A DNA stretch of 64,000 nucleotides from Salinicola lusitanus (GTDB taxonomy: Bacteria > Pseudomonadota > Gammaproteobacteria > Pseudomonadales > Halomonadaceae): assembly GCF_003206045.1 (NCBI RefSeq), contig NZ_PZJM01000013.1:47387-111386 (forward strand), in the 5' to 3' direction. Of this stretch, positions 34,600-43,602 are shown piece after piece. A model generated the notes under the pieces. The model saw nothing but the letters and a program-made list of their open reading frames with translations, was not told the origin of the DNA and made no database searches. Each line of letters begins with the position of its first letter. Positions within the stretch are counted from its first letter, which is position 1. A program made the position numbers and the translations under genes.

Positions 34600-34902
34600 A
34601 TGGAACTCAAGGAGCTAGCGCACTATCAACGACATCACGAGAACTTCGAGATCCGCGTCATCGCCCATGCCGGCAGCCGCTACTATCAGGTCATGCTGGA
34701 GCCGGAAGACGGTACCACGCAGGCCTTGACCCGGCGCGGCAAGCCGATGCTGTTTCGCGCTCTCGACGATGTCTACGGCGAACTGAAACAGGCCGGCATC
34801 CACCGCGCCTATCTGGTCCAGCAGGTTGCCAACGACGAGATCGTCGGCCACGAGCCCCATTATCACGATCCGCTGCTGTCGCGGATGCCGCTGGTCTTCT
34901 GA
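34600..34902 (+). CDS. Small DUF6482-like protein
   Basis: A 100-residue soluble protein whose overall pattern (an EIRVIAHAGSRYYQVMLEPEDG strand region, a short helix with DDVYGELKQAGI, and a His-rich end HEPHYHDPLL) recalls the DUF6482 family found in Halomonas and relatives. The function is unknown. GGAGGG lies 8 bases before ATG 34600. It stands alone between the c-di-GMP gene and the convergent photolyase-like gene. Confidence 0.75.
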   Translation: MELKELAHYQRHHENFEIRVIAHAGSRYYQVMLEPEDGTTQALTRRGKPMLFRALDDVYGELKQAGIHRAYLVQQVANDEIVGHEPHYHDPLLSRMPLVF

Positions 34903-35013
34903 TCCCGGGTCGACGGTCTCCAGGACTCCAATCCGACCTATTTTCCATTCACCAACCTGATTTCCCTCCGGCGAGTCCCGCAGTGACTTGCCATGGTCTG
35001 GAGGGAATGCTGT

Positions 35014-35053
35014 TTCTCTTCTCTCTTCTCTCTTCTCTCTTCTCTCTTCTCTC
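35014..35053 (+). repeat. Heptanucleotide tandem repeat (TTCTCTC)x5
   Basis: Five exact copies of TTCTCTC (35019-35053), preceded by a partial TTCTC, lie between two convergent genes, 111 bases past the DUF6482-like stop and 45 bases from the photolyase end. Exact short tandem repeats like this can change copy number by replication slippage. Confidence 0.9.
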
Positions 35054-35098
35054 GTTTACACCGATGCCGGGCTGCCAAGCTACGTGGACCTGCCGTCG

Positions 35099-36661
35099 TC
35101 AGTGCCGCCGATAGCCTTCTGCGTGATCACCTTGGCCGTAGGGCGCCTCGAAGTGGATCGAACGCAGGAATCGCTCTGCCTGGTCGAGGATGGCCGCTCG
35201 CTTGTCTTCCTGCATCCGATCCCAACTTCCGTAGATCAGTTTCATGCGGTGGTTGCCCCGTAGACGCTCGCGATGCCGCTCCAGAAAGTGCCAGTACAAG
35301 CTGTTGAAGGGGCAAGCGCCCTCGCCGGTGACCTGCTTGACGTCGTAGCGGCACTGGCGGCAGTGATCCGACATGCGGTCGATGTACTTTCCCGACGCGC
35401 AGTAGGGCTTGGAACCGAGATAGCCCCCGTCGGCGTAGAGGGTCATGCCCAGCGTATTGGGCAGCTCGACCCATTCGAAGGCGTCGACGTAGACCGCCAG
35501 ATACCAGTCGCAGAGTGCCGCCGGGGCGACCCCGCAAAGCAGCGCGAAGTTGCCGGTGATCATCAGGCGCTGGATATGGTGGGCATAGGCGTTATCGCGG
35601 GTCATCTCCAGGGCGCGTCGGACGCAGCGCAGATCGGTGTCGGCGGTCCAGTAGAAATCGGGCAGCCCACGCCGTGCGTCGAGCCGGTTCTCGCGCTTGT
35701 AGTGCGGCATGCGTTGCCAGTAGATGCCGCGGACGTACTCACGCCAGCCCAGGATCTGGCGCACGAAGCCCTCCACGGCGTTGATGGGTGCCTCCTCGCG
35801 CCGCCAGGCCTCCACGGCGGCATCGCAGACCTCTCGGGGCGAGAGCAGGCCGATGTTCAGCGACGCCGAGAGTCGCGAGTGAAACAGCCACGGGTCCGCG
35901 TCGCTGATGGCGTCCTGGTAGGTGCCGAAGTCGGGTAGCGCGTGGGCGACGAAGTGGCGCAGGTCGCCTAGTGCCTGGCGTCGCGTCACCGCCCAGTTGA
36001 AGCCATCCAGGGTGCCGAAATGGTCGCCGAACTGCGCTTCGACCAGCGCCTGGACCTCGCGGGTGATAGCGTCCCGACGATGACGTGGCGGCTCAGGGAA
36101 CTGAAGGCCGCTATCGACGGGTCGCCGGTTGTCGTGATCGAAGTTCCACTGACCGCCGGCCGGTTCGTCCTCCTCCATCAGCAATCCGGTCCGCTTGCGC
36201 ATCTGGCGGTAGAAATCTTCCATCCGAAAGCGTCTGCGCCCCTCCAGCCATTCGCCGAACTCGGCGATGGAGCAGTAGAAGCGGGTATCGTCGTAGAGTC
36301 GCCAGCGCGTGCCCCGACGCTGGATACGCTCCAGCAGCCGCCATTCGCCGGGATGTGTCACCCGGATTTCGTCGCAGCCATAGGCGTCGGCGAGTCGCTC
36401 GGCTTCCTGCAGAAGATCCTGGCGGTTGTCGTCGTCGTCGAGCCGGCTGTAGTGGACCTGATACCCTTTGTCGCGCAGGGTATCGGCGAAGTGGCGCATC
36501 GCCGACAATATCAACACGATCTTCTGGGGGTGGTGAGGGACATATTCCCCTTCCGCCTTGACCTCGCAGAGAGCGACGACGGCATCGGCGGGGGCGTTGG
36601 CGAGGAGTTCCAGCTCCTCGCACAACTGATCACCCAGAATCAGGATCAGCGGACGCGACAT
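35099..36661 (-). CDS. Cryptochrome/photolyase, iron-sulfur (6-4) photolyase type
   Basis: A 520-residue flavoprotein of the FeS-BCP group (PhrB/CryB-like, once called deoxyribodipyrimidine photolyase-related). Four cysteines, C346, C434, C437 and C450, have spacings of 88, 3 and 13 residues, the same as the 4Fe-4S ligands I recall for Agrobacterium PhrB. The N-terminal Rossmann domain begins LILILGDQL, and the helical FAD domain holds RLMITGNF and the ADGGYLGSKPYCASGKY segment. ATG 36661 is chosen because family members start MS-R; ATG 36673 would add four residues. The expected role is light-driven repair of (6-4) photoproducts. A dyad at the promoter suggests regulation. Confidence 0.92.
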   Translation of the reverse strand: MSRPLILILGDQLCEELELLANAPADAVVALCEVKAEGEYVPHHPQKIVLILSAMRHFADTLRDKGYQVHYSRLDDDDNRQDLLQEAERLADAYGCDEIRVTHPGEWRLLERIQRRGTRWRLYDDTRFYCSIAEFGEWLEGRRRFRMEDFYRQMRKRTGLLMEEDEPAGGQWNFDHDNRRPVDSGLQFPEPPRHRRDAITREVQALVEAQFGDHFGTLDGFNWAVTRRQALGDLRHFVAHALPDFGTYQDAISDADPWLFHSRLSASLNIGLLSPREVCDAAVEAWRREEAPINAVEGFVRQILGWREYVRGIYWQRMPHYKRENRLDARRGLPDFYWTADTDLRCVRRALEMTRDNAYAHHIQRLMITGNFALLCGVAPAALCDWYLAVYVDAFEWVELPNTLGMTLYADGGYLGSKPYCASGKYIDRMSDHCRQCRYDVKQVTGEGACPFNSLYWHFLERHRERLRGNHRMKLIYGSWDRMQEDKRAAILDQAERFLRSIHFEAPYGQGDHAEGYRRH

Positions 36662-36676
36662 TAAGTTATCCATAAA

Positions 36677-36702
36677 TTATACACATTGTATTGATCGTAT
36701 AA
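36677..36702. promoter_or_regulatory. TTATAC-N14-GTATAA dyad between photolyase and hemH
   Basis: Two exact 6-base inverted arms 14 bases apart lie 15 bases upstream of the photolyase start, and the inner arm forms the minus-strand -10-like TATAAT. A long dyad spanning the promoter is the usual form of MerR-family operators, including light-responsive LitR/CarH regulators known to control photolyase-like genes. No such regulator is in the window. The dyad is also 70 bases from the divergent hemH start. Confidence 0.5.
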
Positions 36703-36771
36703 GATGATCGGGTAAGTACAAGCGACGTTGGTAGAATTTCATCAAAAGATGGCAGGGAAAGGAGTGGTGCT

Positions 36772-37755
36772 ATGGCGGCCCGTTACGGAGTGCTGCTGGT
36801 CAATCTGGGAACGCCCGAGGCGCCCACGGCCAAGGCCGTGAGGGAATATCTCGGGGAGTTCCTCGGCGACCCCCGGGTCATCGATGCGCCACGCTGGCTG
36901 TGGTGGCCGATTCTGCATGGCGTCATCCTGCGAATTCGCCCGCCCAAGGTCGCCAAGGCCTATGCCTCGGTCTGGCAGGAGGAGGGGTCACCGCTGCTGG
37001 CGATCGGACGGCGCCAGCAGCGCGCGTTGAGGGAGTCGCTGGCTATCCGCAGCGGTGAGTCCATCCCGGTGGAGCTGGCGATGACCTACGGCAAGCCGAG
37101 CATGGAGGAGGCCGGGCTCAAGCTGCGTGAAGCCGGCGTCGGGCGCATCCTGGTGGTGCCGCTCTATCCCCAGTTTTCGCGTACCACGACCGGCGCGGTA
37201 TTCCAGCGCCTGGCCAAGGCGCTGGAACCCTGTCCGCACCTGCCGGAGCTGCGCTTCGTGCGCGACTATCACGACCACCCGGACTATATCGCGGCGCTGG
37301 CGGCCAGCGTCCGCCAGCACTGGGAGGCCAATGGCGACCGGGGGCGGCTGTTGATGTCCTATCACGGCATTCCCAGGCGCTACGTCGACAACGGCGATCC
37401 CTATGCCAGGCACTGCGAGACGACGAGTCGGCTATTGGCCGAGGAGTTGGGGCTCGGCGAAGGGGAGTGGTTTCAGAGTTATCAGTCGCGGTTCGGCCGC
37501 GAGGAGTGGCTCAAACCCTACACTGACGAGACGCTCAAGGCCTGGGGCGCGGACAAGACCGAGTGCGTCGATGTTATCAGCCCGGCCTTTGCGGCCGACT
37601 GTCTGGAGACCCTGGAAGAGATCGATGCCGAGAACCGTCACTACTTCCAGCAGGCCGGGGGCGGGCGATATCGGTACATCCCGGCGCTCAACGAACGTCC
37701 GGAGCACGTCACCCTGCTGACCCATCTGGTCGAGCAGCACACCGCCGGCTGGTAA
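36772..37755 (+). CDS. hemH: Ferrochelatase
   Basis: A 327-residue enzyme that inserts Fe2+ into protoporphyrin IX in the last step of heme synthesis. It begins GVLLVNLGTPEAPTAKAV, has the catalytic His198 in SYHGIP and the conserved Glu region SPAFAADCLETLEEI. The size matches the E. coli enzyme. AAGGAG stands before ATG 36772. It is divergent from the photolyase-like gene and convergent with mrpG, 14 bases from its end. Confidence 0.97.
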   Translation: MAARYGVLLVNLGTPEAPTAKAVREYLGEFLGDPRVIDAPRWLWWPILHGVILRIRPPKVAKAYASVWQEEGSPLLAIGRRQQRALRESLAIRSGESIPVELAMTYGKPSMEEAGLKLREAGVGRILVVPLYPQFSRTTTGAVFQRLAKALEPCPHLPELRFVRDYHDHPDYIAALAASVRQHWEANGDRGRLLMSYHGIPRRYVDNGDPYARHCETTSRLLAEELGLGEGEWFQSYQSRFGREEWLKPYTDETLKAWGADKTECVDVISPAFAADCLETLEEIDAENRHYFQQAGGGRYRYIPALNERPEHVTLLTHLVEQHTAGW

Positions 37756-37764
37756 TGCCGGCGG
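37742..37764. terminator. Hairpin over the hemH stop, between convergent hemH and mrpG
   Basis: CCGCCGGC and GCCGGCGG form an 8-bp stem with a 7-base loop that includes the hemH stop codon. It sits just before the end of mrpG, so it could slow or end transcription from both sides. There is no T tract. Confidence 0.35.
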
Positions 37765-37769
37765 CGCTC

Positions 37770-38162
37770 CTAGGGCAGCGGTGAGTTGCCCTGGGGGGCT
37801 TCCTCGATGGTGTGTCTGGGCTTGTCGCTCTCCAGCTCCACCGGATTGCCGCGGGTGCGGGGATCCGGCTTCAGTTTGTGGTGCAGTGCGCTCTTGGCCA
37901 ACATGTGGGCCGATACCGGTGCGGTGATAAAGGCGAAGATGGTGATCAGCAGTTCCTGGATGACCGGCCCGTCTTCCCGGCTGAAGTAGATCAGCGAGCC
38001 GATCAGGGTGAAGCCGACACCCAGTGTCGTCGTCTTGGAAGGGCCGTGGAGACGCATGTAGAAATCCTTGAGATGCGTCAGACCCAGCGAGCCGATGAAG
38101 GCGAATGCGCCACCGGCAATGAGCATGAAGGCGACCGCGCCCTCGATAATCGTATCCAGCAT
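37770..38162 (-). CDS. mrpG: Na+/H+ antiporter subunit G
   Basis: A 130-residue membrane protein, last in the mrp operon. Three hydrophobic helices (about residues 8-28, 40-60 and 65-88) with GSLGLTHLKDFYMRLHGPSKTTTLG are typical of MrpG/MnhG. The C-terminal 40 residues are hydrophilic and proline rich. GGAGG lies 9 bases before ATG 38162. In-frame starts further upstream lie inside mrpF and are rejected. All Mrp subunits are needed for antiport activity in known systems. Confidence 0.94.
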   Translation of the reverse strand: MLDTIIEGAVAFMLIAGGAFAFIGSLGLTHLKDFYMRLHGPSKTTTLGVGFTLIGSLIYFSREDGPVIQELLITIFAFITAPVSAHMLAKSALHHKLKPDPRTRGNPVELESDKPRHTIEEAPQGNSPLP

Positions 38163-38173
38163 CGTCACGCCTC

Positions 38174-38443
38174 CTATTCGATGATGTCGCCGCGCAGCAG
38201 GTACTTGCAGATGGCGATGGTGCTGACGAAGCCCAGCATCGCGATCAGCAGCGCCGCCTCGAAGTAGTCCTTGTTGTTGACCCAGATACCGAACAGTACG
38301 ATCAGTGCGATCGAGTTCATGTACATGGTGTCCACCGCCAGCACGCGATCCGGCAGACTCGGTCCGACCACGGCGCGATAGAAGTTGAGTACGATGGCGG
38401 CGCAGAACAACGCCAGCGCGATCCACAGGGCCATGTCGATCAT
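38174..38443 (-). CDS. mrpF: Na+/H+ antiporter subunit F
   Basis: An 89-residue protein with three membrane helices. The motif VVGPSLPDRVLAVDTM is characteristic of MrpF. Its ATG overlaps the mrpE stop by four bases (ATGA), so translation is coupled. The C-terminal KYLLRGDIIE is also typical of the family. Confidence 0.95.
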   Translation of the reverse strand: MIDMALWIALALFCAAIVLNFYRAVVGPSLPDRVLAVDTMYMNSIALIVLFGIWVNNKDYFEAALLIAMLGFVSTIAICKYLLRGDIIE

Positions 38444-38937
38444 GATTCGAAGATCTCCAGCAGGGGGCGCTCGTAGCGCTGGTGAATTTCGTCGATCAAC
38501 GCCTTGGTGTCCGCCACGTCCAGCGCGTGGATGAGCAGCGTCCTGCCGTCGAGCCGCAGGTGGGCGGAGACGGTTCCCGGCGTCATGGTGATGGTGCTGG
38601 CCAGGATGGTGATCGGAAAATTCTCCTTCAGCGTGAGCGGGTACTCGACGAAGGCCGGTCGCATCCGGCCCCGGGGGTCGAGAATCAACTTCGAGACCTG
38701 GATGTTGGCGGTCACGATATCGCCCAGTACGCGGAAGAAGTAGCCCAGCAGTTTCAGAGGGCGCTTGATGGTCGGCTGGCGCTCCCAGAAAGGTCGGCAG
38801 ACCACCGGGATCAGAATCGCCAGCACGCCGCCGAGGAGCCACTGCCCCAGCGCGACGCTCTCCTGCAGCAGCAGCCACACCACCAGCAGCAGTAGTGATA
38901 ACACCGGCATTGGCAGCCAGCGAGTGGGAGGAATCAT
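38440..38937 (-). CDS. mrpE: Na+/H+ antiporter subunit E
   Basis: A 165-residue membrane protein with two N-terminal helices (WLPMPVLSLLLLVVWLLL and a second at about 30-50) and a cytoplasmic domain. ILASTITMTPGTVS and LLIHALDV are the conserved MrpE segments. It overlaps both mrpD and mrpF by four bases. Confidence 0.95.
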   Translation of the reverse strand: MIPPTRWLPMPVLSLLLLVVWLLLQESVALGQWLLGGVLAILIPVVCRPFWERQPTIKRPLKLLGYFFRVLGDIVTANIQVSKLILDPRGRMRPAFVEYPLTLKENFPITILASTITMTPGTVSAHLRLDGRTLLIHALDVADTKALIDEIHQRYERPLLEIFES

Positions 38938-40451
38938 GAGTCACCTCCGGCGACGTTGCCAGACAGGACCGCCTCGGCATAGGCGTCGTGATCGAGCAGT
39001 TGAGTGGCGCTTGCATCGGTGAACCGCGTGACCGGGCCGGCGAGAATCGACAGTGCCGGTGACGCGCCGAGCAGCAGGATCAGTCCCGCCAGCATCGCCG
39101 GCTTCAATCTGGGGCCGTCGCTGTCACCGCGCCCCGCCTTCCAGAACACGGTCGAGCCGCTACGCGCCATGGCGACGAGTCCGGCCAGGCTCGACAGCAG
39201 CAGCAGCGACCACAGCCAGGGTTGCTCGCTCGGCAGCGCGGCATTCAGCAGCAGCGCCTTGCCGATGGCGCCGGACAGCGGCGGCAGGCCGATCACCGTG
39301 ACCGCACCGACGAAGTAGAACAGTCCCAGCAGGGCCGGTTGGGTCACACCGCGGCCGGGGACGATCCGCGCGCCAGCCTTGCCGCGCTGCTCGCCGATCG
39401 CATCGGCCAGCAGGAACAGGCCGCCGCTGACCAGGGTGGTATGGATCATGTAGTAGAGCACGGCCGCGAGGGGCGCCTCACGATTCATGCTGACCCCGAC
39501 CAGCAGGGTGCCGACCGAAATCAGGATCAGATAGGCCACCTGGTTGCGCAGGTCGCGGGCCGATAGCACGCCAAGGCCGCCGAGGGCGAGTGTCGCCAAG
39601 GCGAACCACCACAGCCAGGGTTGAACGAAATTGGCCAGCTCGCCGGCCCCGCCGCCGAAGATCAGCGTGTAGACCCTCAGGATTGCGTAGATGCCCACCT
39701 TGGTCATGATCGCGAACAGCGCCGCTACCGGCGCCGGCGCGCTGCTGTAGGCGCGCGGCAGCCAGAAATAGAGCGGCAGGATCGCGGCCTTGAGACCGAA
39801 TACCACCAGCAGCAGGAACGCGCCCGCCTTGATCAGACCGAGCCGGTCGGGATCGAGCGCAGCGACCTTCTGCGACATGTCCGCCATGTTGAGCGTGCCG
39901 GTGGTGCCGTAGAGCACGCCGAGCGCGATCAGGAACATCGCCGAGCCGGCCAGGTTCAGCGCCACGTAGTGGAAGCCGGCCTGGGTTCGATCCTTGCCAC
40001 CGCCATGCATCAGCAGCGAGTAGGAGGCGATCAGCAACACTTCGAAGAATACGAACAGATTGAACATGTCGCCGGTCAGGAAAGCACCGTTGATCCCCAT
40101 CAACTGCAGCTGGAACAGGCCGTGGAAGTTGCTGCCCTTGCGGTCGTCGCCGGCGCAGGCGTAGGCGACGCTGCCCAGGGCCAGGAAGGCTGTCAGGCAG
40201 ACCATCAGCGCCGAGAGTCGATCGAGCACCAGCACGATGCCGAAAGGTGGCTGCCAGTCGCCCAGCGCGTAGTAGGTGATCTCTCCGCTATCGCTCTGGA
40301 TCACCAGCACGACGCTGATCACCAGCAGTGCCGCCGTGCTGGCCAAGGCGATCGCCCGTCGAGGCAGCACGATCGAGTCTCGTTTGACCAGCATCAGCAG
40401 TCCGCTCAGCAGCGGCAGGAGGACCGGAAGCACGATCAGGTGATGCATCAT
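38934..40451 (-). CDS. mrpD: Na+/H+ antiporter subunit D
   Basis: A 505-residue polytopic protein homologous to the NuoM/NuoN proton-translocating subunits of complex I. The conserved region with a Lys in a membrane helix (LIKAGAFLLLVVFGLKAAILPLYFWLPRAY) and the segment MTKVGIYAILR are visible. It overlaps mrpC and mrpE by four bases each. Loss of MrpD abolishes antiport in other systems. Confidence 0.96.
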   Translation of the reverse strand: MMHHLIVLPVLLPLLSGLLMLVKRDSIVLPRRAIALASTAALLVISVVLVIQSDSGEITYYALGDWQPPFGIVLVLDRLSALMVCLTAFLALGSVAYACAGDDRKGSNFHGLFQLQLMGINGAFLTGDMFNLFVFFEVLLIASYSLLMHGGGKDRTQAGFHYVALNLAGSAMFLIALGVLYGTTGTLNMADMSQKVAALDPDRLGLIKAGAFLLLVVFGLKAAILPLYFWLPRAYSSAPAPVAALFAIMTKVGIYAILRVYTLIFGGGAGELANFVQPWLWWFALATLALGGLGVLSARDLRNQVAYLILISVGTLLVGVSMNREAPLAAVLYYMIHTTLVSGGLFLLADAIGEQRGKAGARIVPGRGVTQPALLGLFYFVGAVTVIGLPPLSGAIGKALLLNAALPSEQPWLWSLLLLSSLAGLVAMARSGSTVFWKAGRGDSDGPRLKPAMLAGLILLLGASPALSILAGPVTRFTDASATQLLDHDAYAEAVLSGNVAGGDS

Positions 40452-40798
40452 GACTTCTCCTCCTTCGGCTCTTCGCCGCGCTGGTCGTTGACCTGGTCGC
40501 TACCCTGGTCGCCGCGCACGCGCATCGCCAGGATCACCGAGAATGCGGTCATGGCAAAGCCGATCACGATGGCGGTCAGGACCAGGGCCTGGGGGAGCGG
40601 GTCGGCGTAGTGAGTGACGCCTTCGCGAATGACCGCCGCCCCGTTGGTGGTGAGCCCGCCGGTGGAGAACAGGAACAGGTTGACCGCATAGGAGAGCAGG
40701 GTCAGTCCCACGACCACGGGAAAGGTGCGGCCCCGCAACGCCAGGTAGAGACCACTGGCGGCCAGGAAACCGGTTACGGTGGCGTAGAGCGCTTCCAT
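40448..40798 (-). CDS. mrpC: Na+/H+ antiporter subunit C
   Basis: A 116-residue NuoK-like membrane protein with three helices, including VVVGLTLLSYAVNLFLF and DPLPQALVLTAIVIGFA, the second being the hallmark of MrpC/MnhC. The C-terminal tail is charged. Its start overlaps the mrpA stop by one base (TGATG). Confidence 0.95.
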   Translation of the reverse strand: MEALYATVTGFLAASGLYLALRGRTFPVVVGLTLLSYAVNLFLFSTGGLTTNGAAVIREGVTHYADPLPQALVLTAIVIGFAMTAFSVILAMRVRGDQGSDQVNDQRGEEPKEEKS

Positions 40799-43602
40799 CA
40801 GACGGTCTCCTTTTCGTTCTCTTTGCTGGGCCGGTGTCGCGTGGTCAGTTTGCCCAGGTTGGCCAGAATCATCAGCGTGGCGCCCACGACCGTCAGGTAG
40901 ACCCCGAGATCGAACAGCATCGCCGTGGCCAGCTCGATCTCGCCGATAAACGGAATCGAGAAATGGCCGAAGGCGGAGGTCAGGAAGTTGTGGCCGAACA
41001 GCCAGCTGCCGAGGCCGGTCAGGGTGGCGATGGCGACGCCCGTCACGGCGATGGGCTGGTACTGGAAGGAGAGGCGCTGCTGGGCCCAGTCCACGCCACG
41101 GGCGATGTAGAGGAGAATCAGTGCGACCGCCGTCACCAGGCCGGCAATGAAGCCGCCGCCGGGTTCGTTGTGACCCCGCAGGAAGATGAATACCGATACC
41201 AGCAGCGCCAGCGGCAGCAGGGTCTGTGACACCGTGGCCAGCAGCATCGGGTGCAGGTCCTTGGACCAGGGGCGGCCTTCGCTGTCGCTCGATGGCATGA
41301 ACAGGCGTAGGCGATTGAGCAGCTTGTAGATGCCGATGGCGGCGATGCAGAGCACGGTGATCTCGCCCAGGGTATCGAAGCCGCGGAAGTCGACCAGGAT
41401 GACGTTGACCACGTTGTGCCCGCCACCGCCGCTGACGCTGTTGTCGAGGAAGAAGCCGGAGATGCTGTCCAGCGGCCTTGTCAGCAGGGCGTAGTTGAGG
41501 CTCGCCACCACGCCACCGAAACCGGCTGCCAGCAGCACGTCCCTCACCACGCGTGCGCCGGTGGACTCCTTGGGCGTGCGCTGGGGCAGGAAGAACAGTG
41601 CCAGCATCAGCAGAATCACGGTCACCACTTCGACCGCCAGCTGCGTCAGCGCGAGATCGGGGGCGGAGAAGCGGGCGAACGCCAGCGACACCATCAGTCC
41701 GACGACCGACAGCATCATCAGCGAGACCAGCCGGCGGCGGTGGAGCACGGCGGTACCCAGGCCCGCCAGGATCGTGATGCCAGCGCCGGCGAGCAGCAGG
41801 CCGTCGAGCGGCTGCGGCTGGCGCGAGCCCTGCAACTGGTCCAGGTCCAGCAGTCCGCTGCCGGTGAGGAACAGCACCGCCACGATCAGCCATAGCATGT
41901 AGCGCTGCAGCGAGCCGTTCTCGAGCCGGTCGATGGCGACCTGGGTCCAGTGCAGCAGGCGGCGCACGCTGTGCTCGAAGATCATCAGCGCGTTGCGTTG
42001 CGGGAACTGGCGCTGGAAGCTGAACAGATTGCGGCGCACGGCGTAGATGCCGACCCCGCCGGCCAGCGCGATGGCGCTCATCAGCAGTGGCAGGTTGAAG
42101 CCGTGCCAGATCGACAGATGAAGCTCCGGCCTCGGCGCCAGGATCGTGGCCTGGGCGGCGGCATCCAGCACCCCCGACACGATCACTGCGGGTATCAGCC
42201 CGATGACGACGCACAGACCGACCAGCAGCAGCATGGGCAGGCGCATCGGAAACGGCGCTTCATGCGGCGCCTTGGGCAGCTCCTTCGCTTCCGGGCCGAA
42301 GAAGACATTCCGGATCAGGCGCAGCGAATAGGCCACCGACAGTATGCTGCCGAGCGTCGCCAGCACCGGGATCAGCCAGGCCAGGCCGCCCAGCAGGCTG
42401 CTCTCCAGTGTCTCGGTCAGCATCATCTCCTTGGAGATGAAACCGTTGAGCAGCGGCACCCCCGCCATGGAGGCCGCGGCCAGGCCCGACAGCGCCGCCG
42501 TCATCGGCATGCTGTGGCGCAACCCGCTCAGCTTGCGGATGTCCCGCGTGCCGGTCTCGTGATCGATGATCCCGGACGACATGAACAGCGCCGCCTTGAA
42601 CATCGCGTGATTGATGATGTGGAAGAGCCCCGCCACCACGGCCAGCTTGCTGTCCAGCCCGAACAGCATGGTGATCAGTCCCAGGTGACTCACGGTGGAG
42701 AACGCCAGCACGCCCTTGAGGTCGTACTTGAGCAGCGCGAAGTAGGCGGCGTAGATCATCGTCACCAGCCCGGTGAGGGTGACGATGTAGAGCCACAGCT
42801 GGGAGCCGGCCAGCGCCGGGTGCAGGCGGGCGAGCAGGAACACGCCGGCCTTGACCATGGTGGCGGAGTGCAGGAACGCCGAAACCGGCGTCGGTGCGGC
42901 CATCGCATGGGGAAGCCAGAAGTGGAAAGGGAACTGCGCCGATTTGGTGAACGCGCCGAGCAGTACCAGCAGCAGCGCCGGCAGATAGCGCGGGTCGGCC
43001 TGGATCAGCTCGCGGCTGTCGAGCACCGTCTGCAGGTCGAAGGTACCGACGATATGGCCGATCAGCAGGAAGCCGGCCAGCATCGCCAACCCGCCCATGC
43101 CGGTGACCGCCAGGGCCATGCGCGCGCCGCGACGTGCCTCGCTCTGTCGATACCAGTAGCCGATCAGCAGGAACGACGACAGGCTGGTCAGTTCCCAGAA
43201 CACCCACAGCAGCAACAGGTTGTCGGCCATCACGATGCCGATCATGGAGGTCATGAACAGCATCAGGTAGGCGTAGAAGCGCGGCATGCTGTCCTCGGGC
43301 GACAGGTAGTAGCGCGAGTAGAGAATGATCAGCAGGCCGATGCCCAGAATCAACAGCAGGAACAGCAGCGAGAGGCCGTCGAGACGGAAGGCCAGGTCGA
43401 GGCCCAGCTGCGGCACCCAGCTCATGCTGGAGTGGTACACCTCACCCGCAATCACGCCCGGAGCATGGGCGATCACGATGCCCAGCGCGATCGCGGGAAG
43501 CAGGGCGGTGGACCAGGCATTGAGATTGCGTTGCCGGTTACTGCTCAGCAAGGGTATGAGGCTGCCCAGAAGCGGCAGCAGAACGATCAGCGGCAGTGAC
43601 AT
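40798..43602 (-). CDS. mrpA: Na+/H+ antiporter subunit A with fused subunit B
   Basis: A 934-residue protein, first gene of the mrp operon. The N-terminal part is NuoL-like ([50 protein letters not shown]). After the long MrpA extension, the last 140 or so residues match MrpB ([19 protein letters not shown]), explaining why no separate mrpB gene is present. Fused A-B subunits are usual in Gram-negative group 2 Mrp systems. The complex exports Na+ (some export K+) for H+, which suits a halophile at high salt or high pH. Confidence 0.96.
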   Translation of the reverse strand: MSLPLIVLLPLLGSLIPLLSSNRQRNLNAWSTALLPAIALGIVIAHAPGVIAGEVYHSSMSWVPQLGLDLAFRLDGLSLLFLLLILGIGLLIILYSRYYLSPEDSMPRFYAYLMLFMTSMIGIVMADNLLLLWVFWELTSLSSFLLIGYWYRQSEARRGARMALAVTGMGGLAMLAGFLLIGHIVGTFDLQTVLDSRELIQADPRYLPALLLVLLGAFTKSAQFPFHFWLPHAMAAPTPVSAFLHSATMVKAGVFLLARLHPALAGSQLWLYIVTLTGLVTMIYAAYFALLKYDLKGVLAFSTVSHLGLITMLFGLDSKLAVVAGLFHIINHAMFKAALFMSSGIIDHETGTRDIRKLSGLRHSMPMTAALSGLAAASMAGVPLLNGFISKEMMLTETLESSLLGGLAWLIPVLATLGSILSVAYSLRLIRNVFFGPEAKELPKAPHEAPFPMRLPMLLLVGLCVVIGLIPAVIVSGVLDAAAQATILAPRPELHLSIWHGFNLPLLMSAIALAGGVGIYAVRRNLFSFQRQFPQRNALMIFEHSVRRLLHWTQVAIDRLENGSLQRYMLWLIVAVLFLTGSGLLDLDQLQGSRQPQPLDGLLLAGAGITILAGLGTAVLHRRRLVSLMMLSVVGLMVSLAFARFSAPDLALTQLAVEVVTVILLMLALFFLPQRTPKESTGARVVRDVLLAAGFGGVVASLNYALLTRPLDSISGFFLDNSVSGGGGHNVVNVILVDFRGFDTLGEITVLCIAAIGIYKLLNRLRLFMPSSDSEGRPWSKDLHPMLLATVSQTLLPLALLVSVFIFLRGHNEPGGGFIAGLVTAVALILLYIARGVDWAQQRLSFQYQPIAVTGVAIATLTGLGSWLFGHNFLTSAFGHFSIPFIGEIELATAMLFDLGVYLTVVGATLMILANLGKLTTRHRPSKENEKETV

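Noticed and set aside
41950..43599. 549-codon open frame on the plus strand opposite mrpA
   Set aside because: It is antisense to a clear MrpA sequence, is extremely rich in Gln, His and Arg, and has no ribosome binding site.
40448..43602. Apparent loss of mrpB from the antiporter operon
   Set aside because: The MrpB sequence is present as the C-terminal part of the fused MrpA protein.
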